DNA of 64,000 bases from contig JANQJU010000029.1 of assembly GCA_028281495.1 (NCBI GenBank), positions 124,001-188,000 of the forward strand. The letters run 5' to 3'. This document shows, piece after piece, positions 51,675-59,818 of the stretch; positions within the stretch are counted from its first letter, which is position 1; every line of letters starts with the position of its first letter. The notes under the pieces were generated by a model. That model was not told the DNA's origin. It searched no databases and saw only the letters and a list, made by a program, of their open reading frames with translations. The stretch comes from SAR324 cluster bacterium. Lineage in GTDB: Bacteria; SAR324; NAC60-12. Position numbers and translations under genes: made by a program.

Positions 51675-53654
51675 TTAAGGTTCTTTTGATAGATGGCTAT
51701 CCATCGGTTTCGGACCGACAGCATCTCGAATTTCGCCATCGCGAATGATGCTGCGTCGGAGAAAATGGGGCCGACGTTTTACCTCCTCGAAGATCTTGGC
51801 AATATATTCGCCGACTAGACTAATGCCGAGTAAGTTGATCGAACCAAAGAAGGTGATGACAAATAACACGGTGGTGATCCCGGCAGGAGCTATATCGGGG
51901 AACAAGATTTTGCTCAAGATTTGTAGAGATCCCAACACAACGGAGAGTAGGAAAAAGGCCACACCCATGAAGCTCAAAATATTCAAAGGCGTGTTGCTGA
52001 AGGCGAGAATTCCTTTTTTGGCCCAGCCGATATTTTTGAATAAATTGTTGGTGGAAACGCCAAACATCCGTTCAGGGCGCACATAGTCCACGCCTGTTTG
52101 ACGGAATCCAGCAAAAGCACGGATCCCCCGGATGAACAAATCTCTTTCTGGAAATTGGAGCAAGCACCGTATTACTTTTTTATCCATCAACGAAAAATCT
52201 CCCGCATCGTGCGGGATACGAATATACGAAAACTTGTCAAAAATGCGGTAAAACAGCTTGTAAGCCACTTGCATCCAACGGGGGGCTTCGCGTTGTACCC
52301 GGCGTCCATACACCACGTCGTATCCTGCTTTCCATTGCTCCATAAACTTTTCGATAAGCTCTGGAGGGTCTTGCAAATCCCCATCCAACAACACGCAGGC
52401 ATTTTTTGAAGCAATTTCCATCCCACTCCGAAACGCTGCCTGAGATCCAAAATTTCGGGAATGGCTGATGCCGATCACATGCCGATCCTTCCGACTGATT
52501 TCTTGAATGACGGCTTCGCTTTGATCAGGACTGTTGTCGTTCACAAAGATGATTTCATAATCCACATTCAGTTTCGTAAAAACTTGGGTCAATCGTTCAT
52601 ACATGATCGGAATGGCTTGTCCATCCTTGTAACAAGCAATAATGGCTGTCACGCTGTATTCTGTGTTTGGACCAAATTTTTTGGAAACTTTACGATATCG
52701 TTCCAAAGCAGGAAGTTGTTTCAACCATTCGGTCGTTTTGCTCAAGCCGGCCTCTAAAGGAGTACGTGCTTTCCAATTCAGCGCAGTTTCTGCTTTTTTG
52801 ATGTTGGCTTGCCAGTGGGTGGTATCCCAATCGCGGTTCGGCATGGAAGAAAACACCGGGTCGGCTTCTAACTGAAATAGCTTTTTGGCCAATTGGGCAA
52901 TCTCGGCAATCGTGGTGCTGATGCCACTACCAATGTTAAACGATGCCCCATAATCAGATTCTCGCAATTCGATGGCAGTTTGGATGAAGGCTTCACAAGC
53001 ATCCTCCACATGCACAAAATCTCGGGAAATTGAAGGATCTACAAGGGGTGGATACTTGCCTTCCAAGCCGTGTGCAATCAAGGTGGGGATGAGCCGTGCC
53101 GCATCTTCCCAAGGGCCATACACGGAGTACAACCGTAAATTCGCGCACGGCAACCCCAGCTTTCGGCCAAAATAATAGATCAAGCCTGCGGTTCCTGCTT
53201 TGGAGACCGCATAATGACTATTGGGGGCCGGAGCTTGTTCTTCTGAAGGGCATTCCGAATCGTCACCGTACTCGGAAGAAGACCCCGCATGGAGATAACA
53301 TGCGATATCGCGCTGTTGCAATTCTTCCAGAAGCTTCACTTTGAAAAGCAGGTTGGTTTGATAAATCAACCGAGTCTCCCGTTCAAAGGAATAGGCGCCG
53401 TAGGCCGTACAATCGAAAACGGTGCGGGGTTGTATTTGATCCAGGAGGGAGGTGAGGTTGGAATCGACCAGCAAATCCAAAGCAAAGACCTGTTTGTCTG
53501 AAAAGCCTTCCAGCCGCCATGCTGGGAAATGCGAGGCCGTTCCAAACACGTCTTTACGATGGTTGCTGAGGAGGCGGAAGAGGTTTGCTCCGATGAAGCC
53601 GCTGGCTCCCAACACTAAAATCGGACCTTGTAGGCGTGTGATTTGCTCCTTCAT
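51675..53654 (-). CDS. Fusion of NDP-sugar epimerase/dehydratase and GT2 glycosyltransferase
   Basis: The 659-residue protein joins two enzymes. Residues 1-315 form a short-chain NDP-sugar epimerase: NAD site GASGFIGA (16-23), SSSEYG, and the catalytic Tyr148-x3-Lys152 (YAVSK). Residues 334-560 form a GT2 transferase of the polyprenyl-phosphate type (DPM1/GtrB-like): IIACYKDG, VNDNSPD and the metal motif DGDLQDP (424-430). Two C-terminal membrane spans follow (about 565-640). The GtrB-like part should pass a sugar to a lipid carrier at the inner membrane, and the epimerase may make that sugar. The dsbA-like gene lies 14 bases upstream and the methyltransferase gene 19 bases downstream in the same direction. 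Confidence 0.88.
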   Translation of the reverse strand: MKEQITRLQGPILVLGASGFIGANLFRLLSNHRKDVFGTASHFPAWRLEGFSDKQVFALDLLVDSNLTSLLDQIQPRTVFDCTAYGAYSFERETRLIYQTNLLFKVKLLEELQQRDIACYLHAGSSSEYGDDSECPSEEQAPAPNSHYAVSKAGTAGLIYYFGRKLGLPCANLRLYSVYGPWEDAARLIPTLIAHGLEGKYPPLVDPSISRDFVHVEDACEAFIQTAIELRESDYGASFNIGSGISTTIAEIAQLAKKLFQLEADPVFSSMPNRDWDTTHWQANIKKAETALNWKARTPLEAGLSKTTEWLKQLPALERYRKVSKKFGPNTEYSVTAIIACYKDGQAIPIMYERLTQVFTKLNVDYEIIFVNDNSPDQSEAVIQEISRKDRHVIGISHSRNFGSQAAFRSGMEIASKNACVLLDGDLQDPPELIEKFMEQWKAGYDVVYGRRVQREAPRWMQVAYKLFYRIFDKFSYIRIPHDAGDFSLMDKKVIRCLLQFPERDLFIRGIRAFAGFRQTGVDYVRPERMFGVSTNNLFKNIGWAKKGILAFSNTPLNILSFMGVAFFLLSVVLGSLQILSKILFPDIAPAGITTVLFVITFFGSINLLGISLVGEYIAKIFEEVKRRPHFLRRSIIRDGEIRDAVGPKPMDSHLSKEP

Positions 53655-53668
53655 TCCGCCGCATTCCT

Positions 53669-54274
53669 TTAAGGTTTGAGGAGATCATCCAAGGTTTCTG
53701 GCAATTTTTCAGCAAAGTTTTCCATGCTGCTCCCGATGTTCATTTTCAAAGTGCCTTCCAACACAATGGTCGGCGTGGCATTCACCCGATAGCGGCTGGC
53801 CAACATTTGACCTTCTTGTAACGCACGTTCCACTTCTGGCGAGTCTTTTTGTTTTCGGTAGACATCGCCCAGATCTAAGGTGCGAGCTAAGTAGTTCACG
53901 ACACCAGGGTCAAACACATTCACGTTGTGTTTGAAACGAGTCTCAAACAAAGCGTGTTTGACCATGTTCTCTTTGCCAATCGATTTGGCAACGTAGTACA
54001 AACGCAAGGGGGCATCATCCTGACCACGGAACAAGATGGGGATGTCAATGAAGTCCACCCGTCCTTTGTAACTCTCTCGCATATCTCGGGATAACGAATA
54101 AAAATTATTGCAATGAGGGCATCCAAAATTGATGAATTCCTCAAATCGGACTTTATCCACACTGTGTTTTTCGGGCATGCCCTTGAGGGCTTCATAGTCG
54201 CCACGGACTTTTTCTTGAGCCATCGCCCAAGGGGACGCTACCAATAACGCTAGAATTGCAATCAGCACTCGCAT
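53669..54274 (-). CDS. DsbA-like thiol:disulfide oxidoreductase
   Basis: DsbA-type proteins introduce disulfide bonds into periplasmic proteins. The 201-residue protein starts with a Sec signal peptide cleaved after AMA, then a thioredoxin fold with helical insert. It has the active site Cys52-Pro-His-Cys55 (CPHC, the DsbA dipeptide) and the cis-proline loop NATPTIV. Its length fits DsbA (about 190-210). It is the first gene of an operon with the epimerase-GT fusion, 14 bases apart. A possible structured leader lies upstream. Confidence 0.88.
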   Translation of the reverse strand: MRVLIAILALLVASPWAMAQEKVRGDYEALKGMPEKHSVDKVRFEEFINFGCPHCNNFYSLSRDMRESYKGRVDFIDIPILFRGQDDAPLRLYYVAKSIGKENMVKHALFETRFKHNVNVFDPGVVNYLARTLDLGDVYRKQKDSPEVERALQEGQMLASRYRVNATPTIVLEGTLKMNIGSSMENFAEKLPETLDDLLKP

Positions 54275-54497
54275 TCTGAATTCTCCTGATGGAAATTATC
54301 GAAAGTTCCGAACGGCACGTTCGGTATGAGAACGGCTAACAAAGGGAAAGGCAGAAGAAAGGAGAGGCTCGTCCCCGCATGGGTGGTGAAGGGTATGATG
54401 GTATGGAGCTGGGTGCGTTTCACCTCCATCCCTGGAAGTCACGTTTTGCGGGGACATAAATAAATTTAGCATCGATATTCTGAAAATAGAAGCTTCC
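54275..54497. other. Non-coding leader upstream of the dsbA-like gene
   Basis: These 223 bases hold two inverted repeats. The first is a perfect hairpin at 54308-54324 (CCGAACG/CGTTCGG, loop GCA). The second is an 8-bp outer stem GTCCCCGC (54371-54378) with GCGGGGAC (54448-54455), enclosing a second stem ATGGAG/CTCCAT (54403-54408 with 54424-54429). Neither has a T-run. This could be a structured 5' leader RNA. Confidence 0.5.
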
Positions 54498-54902
54498 TTA
54501 ATTGATCATCTGCTGTTCATCCTCTTCCAAGTCTTCTGGTTCTTCCCAAGTGGGACCCGCTTGGTGGTGTACCATCTTCCATTCTTCATGTTCATTCACA
54601 AAGATATTGGTCGCAATTAAATAATTGCTATCCAGTTCTTCGTAACACACCACAAAGGCAAAGTTTCCGAACAAATGGACCACAGGGCTTCGGCAGCGAA
54701 TTCCAGCAGCAGAGCCAATTCGAAGAATCTCCTGCCAACTTTCCATAATGTCTTCCCGGTCGAGCAAGGGACCTTGCCCCGGATGAAGACATGCCACGGG
54801 AGATTCTTTTGCCCATAATTGCTCCATGAGGTGAAAATCACTCATTGCAAACGCTTCGTAAAAGCAATCGTTGGCAAACAAGACCTCTTCCATTCTATCC
54901 AT
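54498..54902 (-). CDS. NTF2-like (SnoaL-type) protein
   Basis: This 134-residue protein has the alpha+beta cone fold of the NTF2/SnoaL family: FYEAFAMSDFHLMEQLWAKESPVACLHPGQGPLLDREDIMESWQEIL and the closing strands VVCYEELDSNYLIATNIFVNEHEEWKMVHHQAGP. Such proteins include isomerases, dehydratases and ketosteroid-like binders, and this subgroup (SnoaL_3) is mostly of unknown function. I chose the ATG at 54902 because GGAAGGA lies upstream and it follows the NDH-2 stop by 17 bases. It shares an operon with the NDH-2 fusion gene. Confidence 0.8.
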   Translation of the reverse strand: MDRMEEVLFANDCFYEAFAMSDFHLMEQLWAKESPVACLHPGQGPLLDREDIMESWQEILRIGSAAGIRCRSPVVHLFGNFAFVVCYEELDSNYLIATNIFVNEHEEWKMVHHQAGPTWEEPEDLEEDEQQMIN

Positions 54903-54919
54903 TCTGTATTCCTTCCCAC

Positions 54920-56935
54920 TCAGCCCATGTCCTGTAGGACACGATGGAGCATTTTCTGAGCGCGAACATATCCCTGCAAACGCCGACTTTCGCAATCGTC
55001 AATCACTGGAATCCATTTCAGATTATGATCATTCATAGTCGCAATGGCCAGTAAGCACGAATCGTTCAACGTCATCGCAATGGGATCTTTGATCATAAAC
55101 TCCGAAACTTTTGCATCGCGACGTGTCCCCACTTCAAAGGCACGGAATAAGTCGGTCCGAGTCACCACTCCTTGCAAACGATATTGATCATCCACCACAT
55201 AGCAGAATCCCAATGCGTTTTCGTTGAACATGGTACTGACTTCTTCGTAGGTACTGGATGCCTGCAAAGTTTGTTTAGGGGGAGACAAAAATTCGGAAAT
55301 TGAATACTGAGACAAAACTTTTTGTGTGGTGGGAATCCGTTGCCACAGGCTTTCGGAGCGTTTCTTGACCGCAGCGGTTAACATATCCCGCAGGGGGGCC
55401 AAAGAAGTGGAAATTTGGGAAAACACATGACGGCCCATCACGGTCAATTCCACATTGGACCGTGCCCGCACATTCGCACTACGAGGACGGTTGTTGAGTA
55501 AGGCCATTTCACCGAAGAAGTTGCCCTGTCCTAATACAGCCAAAAGGGTTTCGTTGTCTTGACCTTCATTTTTGATGATTTCCACTTCTCCTTTTTCAAT
55601 CACGTAAAAACTCGTAGCTGGTTCTCCAGTACGATACACGTAATCGCCAGCATGATAATACGCATGCGACACCCGTTCCGTGCGATCTGTTTTCACGTAC
55701 ATCAGGTCTCTGGAAAACAGCAATGCCCAGGCCCAGTCAAAGCCCACTTTGATGCGTCGGGACACTGAAGGCATCTTGAGCAAATAAACCGAACGCCATA
55801 AAAACCAGGCAGTGAAGCCGGAGATACGCAACCCCATCATTTCGGCAACTGCTGTGTGCCCTCCGATAGAACACAACTGTCCCAACAGTTTGAAACGAAA
55901 GGGCTTAGTCGATTGTCCTTTGATGACACGCACGATGTTTTCTGCAACTTGTCGGCCTTCCCGTTCGGCAAATTGTCCGGTGGGTGGTGCCACGGACCCA
56001 TCATATGAATTGTGGATGTGGGCACAGTCGCCAATCACCCAAACATTCTTTTGCCCTTTGAGCCGCATGTCGGGATCAGCAACCATCCGACCTCGCTCTT
56101 TAGGGACACCCAGGCGTTCAATAATCCGAGGCATGGTCGTTCCAATGGTGCTCACGACTGTTCCCCCTTTCACCCAAGAGCCGTCTTTTAAACCCACCCC
56201 TTCGGTGGTCACGACTCCAACTCGCTTTTTCAGCATAAATTTGATGCCGGTCTTTTCCATTTTGATACGAGCGAAATCGCGCAGTTTGGAACTGATTTCT
56301 GGCAAAATTTGATCGCGTGAATGGATCAAAGTTACGGAGATGTCTTCATCCCGGATATTCTGATAAAACTTTTTACTACTCCGGGCCAAATCGTTGATTT
56401 CCCCTGCGGTCTCCACGCCGCTATACCCCCCGCCAACAACGACGAAGGAGAGATACCATCGCTTCTTTTCCGGGGCGCTGCAATGCTCGGCTTTTTCCAG
56501 TTGTTGCACGACATGAGTCCGCAACGTCATAGCGTCTCCCACGGTTTTCAACGGGAAGGCATGGTCGGCCATACCGGGGACCGTACTCATATTCACCACC
56601 GATCCACAAGAAATCACTAAATGGTCATAAGGCATATGCTTGGTAAAACCACTGTGGTTGGTATATTCCAACTCACTTTTTTCTAAATCAATTTGGCTCA
56701 CATCCTCTGTTCGACACGATGTCCGGGGCAACATCTGTCGCAAAGGAACCGCCACTGCAATTGGATTGATTGAAGCCCCAACCACTTCAGCAAGCAGTGG
56801 ATGAAAAACCATATGATTTTCTCGATTGAACAAAACGATCTCACACTCGTCAAGTTTCAGCCGTTTTCGTAGCGTCTTGACGCATTTCACACCTGCAAAT
56901 CCTCCTCCAACAATCACAATTCTTGGTACTGCCAT
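54920..56935 (-). CDS. Type II NADH dehydrogenase fused to cyclic-nucleotide-binding and CBS domains
   Basis: NDH-2 transfers electrons from NADH to quinone without pumping protons and sits on the inner face of the membrane. Residues 1-420 carry the FAD motif GGGFAG (10-15), the NAD motif GGGYSGVE and VWVIGDCAH. Residues about 430-545 are a cyclic-nucleotide-binding domain, with the phosphate cassette FGEMALLNNRPRSA. Residues about 555-668 are a CBS pair, which usually binds adenine nucleotides. At 671 residues it is far longer than normal NDH-2 (about 400-430). The two extra domains suggest control of respiration by cAMP/cGMP and by cell energy state. It is the second last gene of its operon. 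Confidence 0.9.
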   Translation of the reverse strand: MAVPRIVIVGGGFAGVKCVKTLRKRLKLDECEIVLFNRENHMVFHPLLAEVVGASINPIAVAVPLRQMLPRTSCRTEDVSQIDLEKSELEYTNHSGFTKHMPYDHLVISCGSVVNMSTVPGMADHAFPLKTVGDAMTLRTHVVQQLEKAEHCSAPEKKRWYLSFVVVGGGYSGVETAGEINDLARSSKKFYQNIRDEDISVTLIHSRDQILPEISSKLRDFARIKMEKTGIKFMLKKRVGVVTTEGVGLKDGSWVKGGTVVSTIGTTMPRIIERLGVPKERGRMVADPDMRLKGQKNVWVIGDCAHIHNSYDGSVAPPTGQFAEREGRQVAENIVRVIKGQSTKPFRFKLLGQLCSIGGHTAVAEMMGLRISGFTAWFLWRSVYLLKMPSVSRRIKVGFDWAWALLFSRDLMYVKTDRTERVSHAYYHAGDYVYRTGEPATSFYVIEKGEVEIIKNEGQDNETLLAVLGQGNFFGEMALLNNRPRSANVRARSNVELTVMGRHVFSQISTSLAPLRDMLTAAVKKRSESLWQRIPTTQKVLSQYSISEFLSPPKQTLQASSTYEEVSTMFNENALGFCYVVDDQYRLQGVVTRTDLFRAFEVGTRRDAKVSEFMIKDPIAMTLNDSCLLAIATMNDHNLKWIPVIDDCESRRLQGYVRAQKMLHRVLQDMG

Positions 56936-57012
56936 AAATCCTCCCTCAAGGTTTTTCGTTGGCGATTTGACTGACTTTCGGACCTCTCCTTATCAAAGGC
57001 CCTGTCTTGTGT

Positions 57013-57966
57013 CTACCACTGCTCCCGTTTGCTGGTTTCTTGCTTCCACTCCCGATAGGTTTGGATACCCTCCATCTTGCCGTGAAGCGCCCACCCCAAT
57101 TCTTTGCGAACCATGCGCCACTGCCGTTTTACTAAAGCTTTGGCCGCATATCCGCCTATTCCTGGGTTGGTCCGATCTCCTACCAAAAATGTAAATCCAA
57201 GAAAGATCATTCGCTTCCAAAGCGGCGAATGTTTCAACATCACATACGTGTTATTGTGATGGCTACCAAAAACTGAAGTCGGATCTTGGTCTCGGCTCTG
57301 ACCCTCCTGAATCGGAGCAGTATGGTGGTAAACCTGAATCTGGGGATCGTAATGGATTTTATAATTCCGGTTGAGGATGCTCAACATGGCGTCATCTTCA
57401 AAACGCCGCCAGTAGGGCTTCAACCGTTCATCAAAACGAGAGACCAATGCTCGACGAAAGCTCATATTGCAACCTCGCAAGAAATGGACTTCTCGTACGG
57501 TGTCTGGAATTTTTTCAGAATGCCCAATATGCCCTCCATACCAAGTCTTGCGCATGCAAGTTCCTGTGATGGATTCCTTCACGGGATGTCCGTTGATATA
57601 AGGAACGGACGGTCCTCCAACCGCTCCGACATGAGGGTTTTGGTAATGTTGCTCAATCCGCGTGAGCCAATCCTCCGTAGCAATGGCATCGTCATCAATG
57701 AGCACAACCACCTCGCCTTGGACTACGGCCAGTCCAGCATTTTCAGCATGTACAATTCCTGGTTCGGTGACATAGACCAGGCGCAAGGCGTTTGAATCAG
57801 GAAATGGATTGGAGAAGGTTTTCAATAGATTTTGAGTGTCGTGGTCTTCGGTACGAACCACCACAACCACTTCATCCGGGAGGCGTTGTTGGCGAGACAA
57901 GTATTGCAAGCATTCTGCAAGAAATTGCGGACGTTTATACGTTGCAACCAAGATGGAAATCTTCAT
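57013..57966 (-). CDS. Family 2 glycosyltransferase
   Basis: This 317-residue GT-A transferase starts ISILVATYKRPQFLAECL, has the metal motif LIDDDAIATEDW, and GCNMSFRRAL followed by RFEDDAM, the usual acceptor-site acidic pair. It has no membrane span and should work on the cytoplasmic side. It lies 11 bases after the AAA+ gene and 77 bases before the NDH-2 gene in the same direction. The sugar donor and acceptor are not known. Confidence 0.87.
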   Translation of the reverse strand: MKISILVATYKRPQFLAECLQYLSRQQRLPDEVVVVVRTEDHDTQNLLKTFSNPFPDSNALRLVYVTEPGIVHAENAGLAVVQGEVVVLIDDDAIATEDWLTRIEQHYQNPHVGAVGGPSVPYINGHPVKESITGTCMRKTWYGGHIGHSEKIPDTVREVHFLRGCNMSFRRALVSRFDERLKPYWRRFEDDAMLSILNRNYKIHYDPQIQVYHHTAPIQEGQSRDQDPTSVFGSHHNNTYVMLKHSPLWKRMIFLGFTFLVGDRTNPGIGGYAAKALVKRQWRMVRKELGWALHGKMEGIQTYREWKQETSKREQW

Positions 57967-57977
57967 GGGGGAAACCG

Positions 57978-59585
57978 TTATGCACTTCCTTGCAACATGA
58001 TCGTGAAGCGACTGAGATCCTTATTTTTTTTCAAGACCTCGTAAATTTGTTCGTTCGCTTCATTGGTATGTGTATCGTGGAGTTCGAGCACCTCTCCGGT
58101 AATCACCACTCGGCTTTGTTCCAATTCGATCCGTTGAATGATGGGGGCCCATGCCGTGAGGAAGTCTCCGACGTATTTGTGAATCGATACAATCTTCCGT
58201 TCAATCAATTTGTGATTGATATAGTCCAATGCCGTTTTATCCCAATCAATCGTTTCAGCGACAAATGGGAATTTGCGCAGCGCTTGCTTCACGTGCGGTT
58301 GAATGATCAGGTGGTAGGTCATTGCTAAATAATTTTTCACAAATTCAGGGGTAATTGTGTATTGGTCTATTTCCAACGACGGCAAATGAAACAGCAGTTC
58401 ATTCATGATCCGATAACAGATTTCTGTTAAAGCACGTCCACCCGTTTGGAATTTTGCCGCTTCTTCCGCAATGGTTTGGAGAGCCTCATCAGTAAAGCTC
58501 ACTTTTTTGCCTGTGGTTTCCAAAATATTGTTTTCAATTTGACGTGCAATGGAACCCTGGGCATCCCTCAGAATATGATAGAGTTTTTCTGCATTCAATC
58601 GTTCGAGGGGCACGGTATACGTGACCCGTCCGACCAATTCAGGAATGAGTCCATAGTCGATCAAATCTTCTGGTTTGACCATATCCAAACTGACATCATT
58701 GAGGGTCAAGGGAACCGATTCTCCAAAACCGATGGAGTGACCTCGTTCTTTTTTCAAGCGCTTCAAAATCACATCTTCTAACCCTTCAAAGGCACCAGCC
58801 AAAATGAAAAGGATGTTGCGCGTGGAAATTTTCTGATTTTCCATATCTCCACCTCGCATCATTTCCCGAATACTGTTGATATTGGTCTGGGAAAATAGAT
58901 CAATCATCGAATTTTCCATGGGACGTAGCAATTCTTGCTGCACGCCTTTTCCTGTGACCACGGAGTTGGACACATAATCGTCCCAACTGCCACCAGCTAG
59001 TTTATCCACTTCATCCACTAAAATGATTCCACTTTCTGCCTTAGCTAGGTCTCCGTCAGTGATGTAGTACAGCTCTCGTACCGCATCTTGAATGCTGTCT
59101 CCAACAAATCCTGTTTTGGTCATGGACGTGGCATCCACTTTCACAAAGGGGACTTGTAAAATCCGGCTCAAAGTATTGACCAAGAGGGTCTTTCCAGAAC
59201 CCGTGGGGCCAATCAAAAGAATCGAAGCTTTGATGTAATCTTCATTGATCGATCCAGTTTCAATTTCTCGTTGGACATGAGAGGCGTGGTAAAAGGACAC
59301 TTGGGAAATCACTTTTTTAGCATCATGTTGTCCCACCACATAAGCATCCAGTTTGTCTTTGATGTCGTAAGCGCTTTTAAGAGGGGATGTTGTAAAAGAA
59401 GGGTCCTTGGCTGAGGAATTTGGTGAGGCATGGGTATACAAAGGAGCATATTTTTCATCAATGGCCTGAAAACTCGGGCGCATGCTCTCTAAAACCGAAT
59501 GTGCCTCACGGGGAATCAGGCGTTTCCACTCCTCAAACTTCTGTGCAAAAATGTCATCATAAGTCAATTGCGATTTCTTGCTCAT
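57978..59585 (-). CDS. ClpX-like AAA+ ATPase lacking the zinc domain
   Basis: ClpX unfolds proteins and feeds them to the ClpP protease. This 535-residue protein has the ClpX-type AAA+ core: Walker A GPTGSGKT, the pore loop GFVGDS (GYVG in ClpX), Walker B ILVDEVDKL, and a region with IGFG that matches the ClpP-docking IGF loop. The N-terminal Cys4 zinc domain of ClpX is missing, replaced by about 75 residues with no Cys. After the ClpX-like core there is a further segment of about 110 residues (HLIIQPHVKQALRKFPF onward) not found in ClpX. Start is uncertain: ATG 59585, 59594 or a TTG at 59600 are all possible. Confidence 0.82.
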   Translation of the reverse strand: MSKKSQLTYDDIFAQKFEEWKRLIPREAHSVLESMRPSFQAIDEKYAPLYTHASPNSSAKDPSFTTSPLKSAYDIKDKLDAYVVGQHDAKKVISQVSFYHASHVQREIETGSINEDYIKASILLIGPTGSGKTLLVNTLSRILQVPFVKVDATSMTKTGFVGDSIQDAVRELYYITDGDLAKAESGIILVDEVDKLAGGSWDDYVSNSVVTGKGVQQELLRPMENSMIDLFSQTNINSIREMMRGGDMENQKISTRNILFILAGAFEGLEDVILKRLKKERGHSIGFGESVPLTLNDVSLDMVKPEDLIDYGLIPELVGRVTYTVPLERLNAEKLYHILRDAQGSIARQIENNILETTGKKVSFTDEALQTIAEEAAKFQTGGRALTEICYRIMNELLFHLPSLEIDQYTITPEFVKNYLAMTYHLIIQPHVKQALRKFPFVAETIDWDKTALDYINHKLIERKIVSIHKYVGDFLTAWAPIIQRIELEQSRVVITGEVLELHDTHTNEANEQIYEVLKKNKDLSRFTIMLQGSA

Positions 59586-59722
59586 AAGCTCCATTTTCAA
59601 GGGAAGAAGTCATCACTTATACAGAAAATTTGAACCAGTCGGTCAGCCTATCAGAGGCATTGAGAATTGCCAATTGCATTTTCCTAACTTTTAAAAAGAG
59701 GTGTTTCTAGTCACTCATGGAA

Positions 59723-59750
59723 TTGACTTGATCTTCCTGAAGGGTATTAT
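59723..59750 (+). promoter_or_regulatory. Candidate promoter of the phoH-minCDE operon
   Basis: TTGACT, 16 bases, TATTAT matches the sigma-70 consensus at five of six bases on each side. It ends 68 bases before the PIN-PhoH start. Confidence 0.55.
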
Positions 59751-59818
59751 AAGAAACCGTTTCATTGACAAGGATGAGCGGTACTAAATTTCTTTCCGAT
59801 CAGTGAATAATCCAATTT

